A DNA stretch of 64,000 bases. It comes from an uncultured Acidobacteriia bacterium (GTDB taxonomy: Bacteria; Acidobacteriota; Terriglobia; Bryobacterales; Bryobacteraceae). Shown here piece after piece: positions 1 to 11,188 of this stretch; position 1 is the stretch's first letter; every line of letters starts with the position of its first letter. The DNA lies in assembly GCA_903851195.1 (NCBI GenBank), contig CAINNJ010000004.1, positions 372,001-436,000 on the forward strand. Reading direction: 5' to 3'. Under the pieces are notes generated by a model, which saw nothing but the letters and a program-made list of their open reading frames with translations, made no database searches and had not been told where the DNA came from. The translations under genes and the position numbers were made by a program.

Positions 1-948
1 CGGAATGCCCTCCGCGAAACTGGCCAGCGCAAAGACATGCGCGCGGCTGTAAAGGTCCCGGATGCGGTCCTGATTCACGGCGCCTTCGAAAACCACGCTC
101 CCGCCCAGCCCGAACTCGCCGACGGCACTTTCCAGCGAAGCGCGGTCCGGCCCGTCTCCCACGTAGCGCAGCTTCACGCGGCGCCCGGCCGCGGCCAGCC
201 GGCGGACCGCGTCGAGCAGCACCCGCTGCCCTTTCGCCGGCACCAGACGGCCCACGCACAAAATCTCAAACTCCTCGAATACCGCCTCGAACGGCCGTGG
301 CGAGAACAGATCGGGATCCACCCCAAGCGGCGTAATCGCCATCTTCGGCCAGTCGCGAGCCGGGGCGATCCGCATCAGCTGGCTGCGCGCATAAAGGCCG
401 ATGGTGCACAACAGCGATGCCGCGGCAATCTTCTCGGCCAGATAAAATCCCGGAACATCGTAGAATTCGTCCGGACCGTGCACCGTAATCGACAGCGTGA
501 ACGGAAACATCTGCGTCAGAATCAGGCCTACCGTGGAAGCCGGCGTGGCGAAATGGACGTGCAGGTGCGTCAGCTGCCGCGCCTGCATCCACCGCCCCAG
601 CATCGCCGCTTCCACGAAATAGAAGAAGCACATGCCGGTCTTTTTCAGGTCCGCCTGGCCGAGTTTCAGCGCAAAAACAAGGCCTTTGAAGAAACGCCCG
701 GGGCTCGCGGCCAAAGTGCCCAGAATAGCGGATAACGCCCCCGCGGCGCCCTGCTGTTTTACGTACCACGTCGAAGCCGCTTCCTCCCGCTCTTCCGCGG
801 TAAGCTGCGCGACGGGACGGTCCAGGCCGTTCACCGAGGCAACATCGATCCGGAAGCCGAGTCTCCGCAGTTCGATCACCTCCCGCATGATGAACGTATG
901 CGAAATCGCGGGGTACCGGCTGATCAGATAGGCAACGCGTGGATTCAT
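1..948 (-). CDS. GT4-family glycosyltransferase, 3' end cut by window edge
   Basis: The minus-strand frame is open from an ATG at 948 to base 1, giving 316 codons without a stop. It reads as a GT-B glycosyltransferase of family 4. The N-terminal half contains SRYPAISHTFI and HVHFATPASTVG. The linker to the nucleotide-sugar domain has TPLGVDPDLF, and the sugar-donor half begins ILCVGRLVPAKGQ. The last visible residues, FAEGIP, are the start of the family's E-x7-E donor-binding motif, so roughly 80-100 residues lie outside the window. It should be cytoplasmic and add a sugar to a lipid-linked exopolysaccharide intermediate. It lies 37 nt downstream of the STAS gene on the same strand, at the end of a regulatory operon facing away from the sugar-transferase genes. 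Sugar specificity cannot be told. Confidence 0.88.
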   Translation of the reverse strand, partial: MNPRVAYLISRYPAISHTFIMREVIELRRLGFRIDVASVNGLDRPVAQLTAEEREEAASTWYVKQQGAAGALSAILGTLAASPGRFFKGLVFALKLGQADLKKTGMCFFYFVEAAMLGRWMQARQLTHLHVHFATPASTVGLILTQMFPFTLSITVHGPDEFYDVPGFYLAEKIAAASLLCTIGLYARSQLMRIAPARDWPKMAITPLGVDPDLFSPRPFEAVFEEFEILCVGRLVPAKGQRVLLDAVRRLAAAGRRVKLRYVGDGPDRASLESAVGEFGLGGSVVFEGAVNQDRIRDLYSRAHVFALASFAEGIP

Positions 949-985
949 GAGGGTGCCCGGAAGCGGCCAAAAAAGCGGAAAAAAC

Positions 986-1351
986 TCAGACTGCCGGGGT
1001 CGGGGCGGGGTCAGCCGTCTCAAAAGAACGGATGGCCTCCTCCCGCGTGTTGTAGATTTCGAAAACCCGGTGCATCCTCACCAGCTCAAACAGGGACCGG
1101 ATCGGCTTGTTCATTCCGCAGAGTTTCAGGTCGCCGCCCACGCCATTCAGCTGGCGAAGCGAGGAAAGCATCGCGCCCAGCCCCGAACTGTCCACGAATT
1201 TCAGCTCGGAGAGATCCAGAACGACCTTCGCGGCCGGCACGAGGGCCGGCGCAATCGCGGTTTTGAACGCCTTGGCGCTGCTCGCGTCCAGAGTGGTTCC
1301 CGGGACGGTTATGAAGGATATGCTCCCGATATTTTCGATGTTTAGCGTCAT
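986..1351 (-). CDS. STAS-domain anti-sigma factor antagonist (SpoIIAA/RsbV-like)
   Basis: This 121-residue protein is a single STAS domain. The phosphorylation loop reads FVDSSGLGAML around residues 52-62, with a serine in the position phosphorylated in SpoIIAA and RsbV. By family knowledge the unphosphorylated form binds an anti-sigma kinase and releases its partner. A phosphatase of the SpoIIE type resets it, and exactly such a gene ends 3 nt upstream. The pair with the response regulator forms a compact partner-switching module. No sigma factor or separate RsbW-type kinase is seen beside it, so the switch may act on the kinase domain fused to the phosphatase or on exopolysaccharide enzymes. 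The target is inference. Confidence 0.9.
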   Translation of the reverse strand: MTLNIENIGSISFITVPGTTLDASSAKAFKTAIAPALVPAAKVVLDLSELKFVDSSGLGAMLSSLRQLNGVGGDLKLCGMNKPIRSLFELVRMHRVFEIYNTREEAIRSFETADPAPTPAV

Positions 1352-1354
1352 GAG

Positions 1355-3340
1355 TCAGCTTAGCCTTGCCATTATGATGACAGAGATTGAATTGATCGCG
1401 CCATTCCTTGCGTAAATCAGTTCGTCGGCGGAGCGCATGATGATGAAAGTGCCGAAACCGCCGTCCCGCGAGCCGTCGAACGACGGCGGAGGAACGGACA
1501 TCGGATCGAACGGCGGCCCGGCGTGCCGGAACTCCACCTTCGCGTGGTCCGCGTAATTGAAAACGTCGATCCGGACCGGATTTCCGCCTTCCTCGCCGGA
1601 GCCTTTGCCGGAGCCGTGAAGCACGCAGTTTGCGAAAATCTCCGCCGCCGCGCTTTCGAGGCGCATCAGGCCCTCCGGACCGAGTTCGGCAGTCTCCCGG
1701 AGCCACTCCAGCGCGCTCGTCAGAAACTCCAGATCGCCCGCGAACTCCTGGCTTCGCGAACTCCTGAGGACGTCTTCGGGCCCGGGATGAACGCGCAGTC
1801 CGATGCAGCTGAAGTCGTCCGTCTGGCTCTCGCCGGCCCGGAAGGCATCGCACTCGCGGCGAATCTGCTCAAGCAGCAGATCGGGACCGAGCGAACTCCA
1901 GGTTTCCACGCACTCGATCAGCCGCTCCTCGCCGAACAGATCGCCGTCCCGGTTTTTCGTTTCCGTCACGCCGTCGGAGAACAGCAGGAACGTGTCGCCG
2001 GGCATCAAAGGCGCCGAATGCTGGTGCCATGTGTCCTCGAGATAGATGCCGAGAGGAAGATCGTCGCCCCGCAGGAAGAACGTCTCGCCCGTCAGCTTCC
2101 GGTGCACCAGAATGCCGGTGTGCCCGCAATCCACGTACTCCACGCAGCCGCGGGCCGGGTCGAAACGGGCGTAGCAAATCGTCACGAAGCGTTCGAGCGC
2201 CACCAGCCTCGCTCCCAGCCGGGACGCCGCGCGGTTGACGATATCCACCGGAGACGGCACGCCGCCTTTGATCGAAAGGTTGGCGATGGCGCGCAGGAAC
2301 TGATTCTTCGTCGCCGCGCCCAGCAGCGCGGCCGCCACGCCCTTGCCCATCACGTCGCCGATCAGAACGTCCACGGCCCCGTCATGCTTCAGAAAGTCGA
2401 GAAAGTCCCCGTCGATATGCTGGGACGCCGCGCTGTAAGCGGCCAGTTGCAGCGACGGGATGTCGGCCGGAGCGTTGCCCAGCAGCAGCGTCTGCTGGAT
2501 GGACGACGCAATCTCGATCTCCTTGGCCAGACGGTCGTTCTCCAGCATCGTCCGGTTCAGGCGGTCGCTTTCGAGCAGCATGGAAGCCTGGTGCGTGATG
2601 GCCTCGAGCAGCCGGCAAAACGGCGCGTCGAACTCGAAACGGCGATCCTCCCGCCACACCAGCAGCAGACCAATCACGGTCTGGCGGCGCGAAGTGACCG
2701 GCGCCGCGGCCAGACTGGTCGCCTCGCGCCACGGCATGACGTCGTCGCTGTCCGGCCAGGAGATCGCTTCGTTAATCACCACCGCGCGGCTTTCCAGAAT
2801 CGGCGTTGCAATCGGCCCCAGATGGCGCCAGTCGATTGCCGGTGGAACGTCGGGATTGCCCAGGATCGGCTCCAGACGCCCGCTCCGGGTAATCAGCAGA
2901 CATGCGCGCAGACTGTCCTGCAGCGACGTGAAGCGTTCGATCAGGCGCTTCAGCGCGCTGCGAACGTCCCCGAACCGCAGCACGTCGGTGCTGATCTCGT
3001 AAAGCGCCTCCAGACTTTCCCAGTTGGTGCCGAGTTCATCCAGAAGCTGCTCCTCGCGCTTCTCCACTTCGATCTTGTCCAGCACCGCGCGAACGGCCCG
3101 GTCGAGCAGAAACGCCTCGGCGCCGGACGCCGGGGAAGACAGAAATACAAGCAGTCGCGCCCCGTTCTCTTCCACCGCAAAGACCGACGGTTCAACCGCT
3201 GCCGGACCATCCACGATTTCCACCCGCGCGCCGGACGCCGTTTCCAGTTCCACCCGAATTCCGGGCAGGGCGGAAAAATCGGCAAATGCCTCCCGTAAGC
3301 GGTCCGCCAGAGACTCTTCCGCGGCCATCCTTTCGGTCAC
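1355..3340 (-). CDS. GAF-SpoIIE phosphatase-RsbW-like kinase fusion
   Basis: This 661-residue multidomain regulator has a GAF-like segment (about 110-270), a PP2C/SpoIIE phosphatase (about 285-490) and a C-terminal GHKL ATPase of the RsbW type (about 520-655). The phosphatase has its metal-binding acidic motifs: GDFLDFL, LIGDVMGKG, LFSDGVTE and DDFSCIGL. The kinase has an N-box-like EIFANCVLH and a GGFGTFIIM lid. The usual D-x-G of the G1 box is replaced in RHAGPPFDP, which could weaken ATP binding. The probable role is dephosphorylation of the adjacent STAS protein in response to the upstream response regulator. The listed start is GTG at 3340; an ATG four codons later (3328) is an alternative. 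The regulator gene ends 1 nt upstream, so the genes are likely cotranscribed and coupled. Confidence 0.88.
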   Translation of the reverse strand: MTERMAAEESLADRLREAFADFSALPGIRVELETASGARVEIVDGPAAVEPSVFAVEENGARLLVFLSSPASGAEAFLLDRAVRAVLDKIEVEKREEQLLDELGTNWESLEALYEISTDVLRFGDVRSALKRLIERFTSLQDSLRACLLITRSGRLEPILGNPDVPPAIDWRHLGPIATPILESRAVVINEAISWPDSDDVMPWREATSLAAAPVTSRRQTVIGLLLVWREDRRFEFDAPFCRLLEAITHQASMLLESDRLNRTMLENDRLAKEIEIASSIQQTLLLGNAPADIPSLQLAAYSAASQHIDGDFLDFLKHDGAVDVLIGDVMGKGVAAALLGAATKNQFLRAIANLSIKGGVPSPVDIVNRAASRLGARLVALERFVTICYARFDPARGCVEYVDCGHTGILVHRKLTGETFFLRGDDLPLGIYLEDTWHQHSAPLMPGDTFLLFSDGVTETKNRDGDLFGEERLIECVETWSSLGPDLLLEQIRRECDAFRAGESQTDDFSCIGLRVHPGPEDVLRSSRSQEFAGDLEFLTSALEWLRETAELGPEGLMRLESAAAEIFANCVLHGSGKGSGEEGGNPVRIDVFNYADHAKVEFRHAGPPFDPMSVPPPSFDGSRDGGFGTFIIMRSADELIYARNGAINSISVIIMARLS

Positions 3341-3341
3341 G

Positions 3342-3800
3342 TCAGGAAGCCGCTCTTTCCGCCGGCAGGGGTTCGGAAGGCAGGAGAGGAGTCATCCCGC
3401 ATTCCTGCAGTTTGCGCAGCAGCTTCGACGGCGCGATCGGTTTCGGACACTGCGCCGTGGCGCCCGCGTCCGCCAGCGTCGGGTCGTCGTGTTTGAACCA
3501 GTGCCCGCTGAGCACGATCACCACGAGAGACCCGAACCGCGGATCCAGCCGGATATGCCGCAACAGATCGAGCCCCGACATTCCCGGCAGTACGATGTCC
3601 AGCAGGATCGCGTCCGGCGTGCGCGCTTCAATCGCGGCGAGCGCTTTTTCCGCGTCGTGCACGGCCGTAACGGAGTAGCCCTCTTTTCGCAAAACGTGGT
3701 CGAGAAGCCTCGCGATATGCCGCTCGTCTTCCACCACCAGAACGTGACACCGGCGGGTGGCAGGCGCGGTTTTTTCGGAATCCGTAGCCTGTTCGCGCAT
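3342..3800 (-). CDS. Response regulator, receiver domain only
   Basis: This 152-residue protein is a CheY-like receiver with no output domain. The acidic pocket is VVEDE, the phospho-acceptor is Asp68 in ILLDIVLPGMSG, the switch residue is in VIVLSGHW, and the conserved lysine is in CPKPIAPSK. The frame stays open upstream to 4451, but that extension is low-complexity and antisense to the sugar transferase, so I start at the ATG at 3800 (MREQATDSEK). It is the first gene of a leftward operon with SpoIIE phosphatase, STAS and GT4 genes. Single receivers in this arrangement usually control the phosphatase by contact. The cognate kinase could be the hybrid histidine kinase at 7620, which ends in an Hpt domain; that pairing is inference. 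Confidence 0.87.
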   Translation of the reverse strand: MREQATDSEKTAPATRRCHVLVVEDERHIARLLDHVLRKEGYSVTAVHDAEKALAAIEARTPDAILLDIVLPGMSGLDLLRHIRLDPRFGSLVVIVLSGHWFKHDDPTLADAGATAQCPKPIAPSKLLRKLQECGMTPLLPSEPLPAERAAS

Positions 3801-3954
3801 ATGGTTCAGAGAAAGAGACAAGACGAATTCCGGCGAAAAAACTGATAGTACCACGCAGGTGTGTTTTACGGTACACTTAAGTACTGAAAAGCGGTAAACG
3901 GCGGGTCGCCGACACGCTCCCGGCGCACGCCTGAATCCTTCTTCAGCACTCAAT
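3801..3954. promoter_or_regulatory. Divergent intergenic region of the exopolysaccharide locus
   Basis: This 154-bp gap separates two divergent operons, so it must carry both promoters. It is less GC-rich than its neighbours. It contains the palindrome ACTTAAGT and two GTAC tetramers exactly 10 bp apart (3871 and 3881). The 9-mer TTAAGTACT at 3877-3885 recurs at 11172-11180, upstream of the secreted protein of the same locus. This is a possible shared operator. No convincing -35/-10 pair could be fixed by eye. Confidence 0.4.
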
Positions 3955-4740
3955 ATGCCCCTCGCTCCGCTTCCTTCCTCAAAATCCGGAATCTCAGGCG
4001 TTACGGCTGGGCACGCGGAACGGCGCGTGATTCTTCTTGAGGATCTGTATGCCCGGTACGGCGCAACATCCGACAGCAATCTCCGGATGAAGTGGAAGTA
4101 CCTGCGGAAGAAATATCTGTGGAAAATCGTGATCGGCGGCTCCAATTTCCTGAAGCGAAGCCTCGATATAGCCGTCTGCGTCGTCATGATGGTTCTTCTG
4201 GCGCCCCTCTTCGCGGCGGTGGCGCTTCTGATCCGGCTCACCGATAACGGACCCGTCCTTTTCTGGCAGTCGCGGGTGGGCCAGTGGGGCCGCGAGTTCC
4301 CTTTCCCGAAATTCCGTTCGATGGTCACGAATGCCGAGGCATTAAAAGACAAACTACTCGCGTCGAACGACCACCAGAACGGCATTACGTTCAAGATGAA
4401 GAAGGATCCCCGCATCACCTGGATCGGCCGGATCATCCGCAAAACCAGCATCGACGAACTGCCCCAGCTCTGGTGTGTTCTGAAGGGTGAAATGTCTCTG
4501 GTCGGGCCCCGCCCGCCGGTGCCCCGCGAGGTGGCTCTCTATACCCTGCGCGATCGCCGCCGCCTCGACGTGAAACCCGGCCTGACCTGCATCTGGCAGG
4601 TGAGCGGACGCGGTGACATCCCGTTCGATAAACAGGTGGAACTCGACGTCCAGTACATCGAAAGCCAGAGTTTCTGGCTCGATATTCTGCTGCTGCTCAA
4701 GACCGCTCCGGCGATCCTGATCGGCAAGGGCGCTTACTAG
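3955..4740 (+). CDS. Polyprenyl-phosphate sugar-1-phosphate transferase (bacterial sugar transferase family)
   Basis: This 261-residue monotopic phosphoglycosyl transferase starts polysaccharide repeat synthesis by moving a sugar-1-phosphate from a UDP-sugar to undecaprenyl phosphate at the inner membrane. One hydrophobic segment (about 73-94) follows the basic stretch LKRSLD. All family motifs are present: PKFRSM (118-123), the catalytic Asp167-Glu168 pair in SIDELPQ, MSLVGPRPP, and VKPGLTCIWQVSGR. It lacks the four-helix N-terminal domain of WbaP-type enzymes and so resembles the short PglC/EpsL type with an extra cytoplasmic N-terminus of about 60 residues. It is first in a rightward operon. 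The next two genes contain degenerate relatives of this same domain, which makes this the likely active member. Confidence 0.92.
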   Translation: MPLAPLPSSKSGISGVTAGHAERRVILLEDLYARYGATSDSNLRMKWKYLRKKYLWKIVIGGSNFLKRSLDIAVCVVMMVLLAPLFAAVALLIRLTDNGPVLFWQSRVGQWGREFPFPKFRSMVTNAEALKDKLLASNDHQNGITFKMKKDPRITWIGRIIRKTSIDELPQLWCVLKGEMSLVGPRPPVPREVALYTLRDRRRLDVKPGLTCIWQVSGRGDIPFDKQVELDVQYIESQSFWLDILLLLKTAPAILIGKGAY

Positions 4741-4759
4741 GTCGCGGGCGCTGCCGTCC

Positions 4760-6163
4760 ATGCCGGAACGTTTCACCAAATCCCGCACCGGGACCATTCC
4801 AGTTGGTTCCGAACGCGACCGGGCCATTCAGGAACTCGAACAGCGCTTCTCCCCCGGGGCGATTCGCCGCAACCGCCTGAATCGCCTGTTCCAGGGCAAT
4901 GCCTGGCTGGTCTGGATCCAACTGCTGACCGGGGCCAAACGCGCCCTCGATATTCTCACCTCCGGCGCTCTGCTGCTGGTCTCCCTGCCGCTGCTCGTGC
5001 TGCTTTGGGCAGCGGCCCGTCTCCGTGGCGGCGGCGTGGTGCGCACCGAGCGTCTGGGCCGCTGGGGTTGCGTCTTTCAGGAACGGGCTTTCTCGTCAGG
5101 CCCCCTGCGGAATCTGCCCGCGCTCCTCAACGTCCTCGCCGGCGATATGTCCCTGATCGGCCCGCGGGCCGTTTCTCCCGGTCAGGTGACGGCCGAGGAC
5201 CGCGCCGCCTGGCGCCGCTTCAACATCCGACCCGGTCTCATCTGCCTCTGGTGGATCCGCAAACGCGCCAACATCGATTTCGGCTCGGAGTGGGATACCG
5301 ACGCCGAATATCTCGACTCGCAGTCTTTCTTTGGCGATCTCGCAATCGCCCTGCGCGCCATTCCAGCCGCGTTCTACGGCGAAGGCGTCGCCCTCGCGCC
5401 GGAGCGAATCTCGCTCATGGGCATTCCCGTCGACAACCTGACCATGGATGAAGCGATCGACGCGATTCTGCAGCGAGCCCAGCCCGGCCGCGCGCCCAGC
5501 CAGCTCTGCTTCGTCAATGCGGATTGCGTCAACATCGCCTACCGCAATTCCGCCTACCGCAAACTGCTCTGCCAGGCCGGTATCGTGCTCGCCGACGGGA
5601 TCGGCGTCAAACTCGCCGGCCGCATTCTCAACACCAATATCCGCCAGAACGTCAACGGCACGGATCTCTTTCCGCGCCTCTGCGCGGCGCTCGAAACAAG
5701 CCCGGCCGGCCTCTACCTTCTGGGCGGCCAGCCCGGCGTGCCGGACGCCGTAGCACAATGGATTTCCGGCCACCATCCCAATGTAAAGATCTGCGGTTAC
5801 CACCATGGATTTTTCCCGGCCTCGGAACTGCCGCAAATCACCCAGGGAATTCGGGATTCCGGCGCGGAGATCCTGCTGGTCGCGTTTGGCGTTCCGAAGC
5901 AGGAACTGTGGATCGCCCAAAACCTCGCCCAAACCGGCGCCCGGATCGGAATCGGCGTGGGCGGGCTGTTCGATTTTTACTCCGGCCGGATCCGCCGCGC
6001 CCCGGTGTGGATGCGGGAAATCGGAATGGAATGGATTTACCGCTTTCTGCAGGAACCCGGGCGCATGTGGCGACGGTACTTTCTCGGAAATTTCGTGTTT
6101 CTCTGCCTTGTTCTGGGCAGGCGCTTTTTACCAGGACGTTCTTTCGAAGGAAACGCCGAATGA
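4760..6163 (+). CDS. Degenerate sugar transferase domain fused to WecG/TagA (GT26) glycosyltransferase
   Basis: The protein is 467 residues. Residues about 60-215 align with the phosphoglycosyl transferase encoded just upstream: a membrane segment in RALDILTSGALLLV, then AGDMSLIGPR, FNIRPGLICLWW and YLDSQSFFGDLAIAL. The catalytic Asp-Glu pair is replaced (SIDELP becomes PLRNLP) and PKFRSM is absent. Residues from about 220 to the end form a complete GT26 domain with FVNADCVNIAY, VLADGIGVKLAG, GTDLFPRL and VAFGVPKQELWIA. GT26 enzymes (WecG, TagA) add the second sugar to a lipid-linked sugar. The fusion may use the dead domain as a membrane anchor or partner for the active transferase. The stop overlaps the next start (ATGA). 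Confidence 0.88.
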   Translation: MPERFTKSRTGTIPVGSERDRAIQELEQRFSPGAIRRNRLNRLFQGNAWLVWIQLLTGAKRALDILTSGALLLVSLPLLVLLWAAARLRGGGVVRTERLGRWGCVFQERAFSSGPLRNLPALLNVLAGDMSLIGPRAVSPGQVTAEDRAAWRRFNIRPGLICLWWIRKRANIDFGSEWDTDAEYLDSQSFFGDLAIALRAIPAAFYGEGVALAPERISLMGIPVDNLTMDEAIDAILQRAQPGRAPSQLCFVNADCVNIAYRNSAYRKLLCQAGIVLADGIGVKLAGRILNTNIRQNVNGTDLFPRLCAALETSPAGLYLLGGQPGVPDAVAQWISGHHPNVKICGYHHGFFPASELPQITQGIRDSGAEILLVAFGVPKQELWIAQNLAQTGARIGIGVGGLFDFYSGRIRRAPVWMREIGMEWIYRFLQEPGRMWRRYFLGNFVFLCLVLGRRFLPGRSFEGNAE

Positions 6164-7619
6164 TTGCCATCCTCTTCGCTACCGGACAGAACCCGGCCTT
6201 TCACGGCCTCGACGACAGCCTTCCCACTCCCCTTCTCCCGCTGGGCGACCGGCCGTTTCTGCAGCATGTCATCGAATTTCTGGCGCGCGCCGGTGTCCGG
6301 CGGTTCGAGTTCATCCTCAGCCATCTGCCGGAGAAGATTGAAGCCTGCCTCGGCGACGGAGCCCGCTGGGGCTGCGCGTTTCACTATCACCTGGTCCCTT
6401 CCGTCGGGGACGCGTTCCGGCAGGCCAGAACCATCGCCGCCGGCACGAAGGACGATGTTCTCCTCGCCTCCGGCAGTTCCCTTCCCGCCTTTGAACTGGC
6501 CGACCTCACGCCGGGCGCCATGCTGTGCAGCGAAGGTCTCTGGACGGGCTGGGGCTTCTTTGGCGCCGGCGCGCCGCTGCCCGCCTCCCTCGAATCCGGC
6601 ACGCCGGCCGGCAGTCTGCCGGACGGTCTGAACGCCGTCGCCGTCGAACGCTGCCTCAGCATCGAAACCGGCGAAGAACTGCTGCGTTCACAGCGCGAGT
6701 GTCTGGACGGCTCGTTCCCCGGCCTGATGACCGGCGGCAGACAGGCGGAGCCCGGCATCTGGATCTCCCGCAACGTGGTGCTGCACCCTTCCGCTACCCT
6801 GCAGGCGCCCGTCTTCATCGGCGAGAACTGCCGGATCGGGAAGGGCGCGCAGATCGGACCCTCCGCCGTGGTCGGCGCCAACTGCATCGTGGACGCGCAC
6901 TCTTCGGTGGTCAACTCTATGGTCGCGCCCGGAACCTACGTGGGCGAAGCACTGGAACTGGAATCCGTCATCGTGGACCGGAACCGGCTGGTAAACGTCC
7001 GGATCGGCGCCTCATTTCTGGTTTCCGAAACCTTCCTGCTGGGCAATCTGACCATGCGCGCCCCCGGACGCCCGCTCGAGCGCTGGCGCGACCGGCTCCT
7101 CGCCCTTCTGCTGCTCCTGTTCTTATGGCCCGTGCTGCTGGTCTCCTGGCTCTTCCTGTCTTTCGTGAAAGGCGAAAAGCTGACCACCCGCGAAGCCCTT
7201 GCTCTCCCCGCCGATACGGATCCCACCAACTGGCGCTCCGTCCGGCTGCTCCTGATCGCGGGCGCCGGCCGGCCCGGACGCGCCGGACAGTTCTTCCGCG
7301 AGTTCCTCCCCGGCCTTCTCTCCGTGCTGACCGGCAATGTGTTCCTCGTCGGCGTCCGGCCACGCTCCCGCCGGGAAGTGGAGGCCATGCCGCCCGACTG
7401 GCAGTCGGTCTATCTCACCACCAAGGCCGGCCTCATTACCGAAGCCGACACCATGTTCGGCCCCGATGCCACCCAGGACGAAATCTATACGGGTGAAGCA
7501 TTCTACAGCGCCACCGAATCCGCCTGGCACGATCTGCGGCTGGCTGGTCTCTGGTTCTGGAAACTGCTGGCCGGAGCCGGGAAAAACACCTCGGGCATCG
7601 CCGGGGACTTTGAAAATCT

Positions 7620-7623
<4 letters not shown>
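6160..7623 (+). CDS. Nucleotidyltransferase-like / hexapeptide-repeat / degenerate sugar-transferase fusion
   Basis: The start is ATG 6160, overlapping the previous stop; the frame extends further upstream only as an antisense-style shadow. The product is 487 residues. Residues 1-185 resemble sugar nucleotidyltransferases, but the GGxGTRL loop is ATGQNPAFHG, the lysine of PKPLLP is threonine, and the metal-site Asp is missing (LLASGS). Residues 200-285 are left-handed beta-helix hexapeptide repeats (PVFIGENCRIGKGAQIG). A membrane segment (313-336) leads to a C-terminal part resembling the sugar-transferase core (FLPGLLSVLTGNVFLVGVRP, SVYLTTKAGLI). There the catalytic pair reads Glu-Phe. Both catalytic domains look inactive, so a structural or regulatory role is likely. 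No function is assigned. Confidence 0.82.
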
Positions 7624-10973
<3,350 letters not shown>

Positions 10974-11188
10974 GTCCGATTTCCTCGCGGACGCGGCCAA
11001 ACGGCGCTTCGTGAAGTCGCGCCGCGGTTGAGTCCTGCGTAGAAAAGCGACAGGTCCCCCCGAAGTCTCCGCCAGGAGGCGCCACAGGCCAATCCGGCGA
11101 CGGAGCCGGCCATGGTTCGCGCTCTTTTGTTAGCGAGATTTTTTGTATTTTAATATACAAAAGTAAGCAGTTTAAGTACTATAGGTAC
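10974..11188. other. Intergenic region with AT-rich palindromic stretch
   Basis: This 215-bp gap is GC-rich in its first two thirds with small inverted repeats and then sharply AT-rich from about 11130. The AT part contains the hairpin TTTTGTAT-TTTAAT-ATACAAAA (11139-11160) and the inverted repeat AAGTAC-TATAG-GTACTT (11174-11190). The latter abuts the next start codon. The hairpin could end the kinase transcript, and the inverted repeat could be an operator. I compared the GC-rich part with the c-di-GMP-I riboswitch consensus and did not find its conserved core. Confidence 0.35.

Noticed and set aside
1523-3298. 591-codon open frame on + antisense to the SpoIIE-type gene
   Set aside because: High-GC shadow: Arg/Gln/His-rich, no motifs, while the minus frame shows clear GAF, phosphatase and kinase motifs.
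10974-11140. Possible c-di-GMP riboswitch before the secreted protein
   Set aside because: Some CAAAC and hairpin resemblance, but the conserved GGACGCAAAGCC-type core and tetraloop receptor are not present on either strand.
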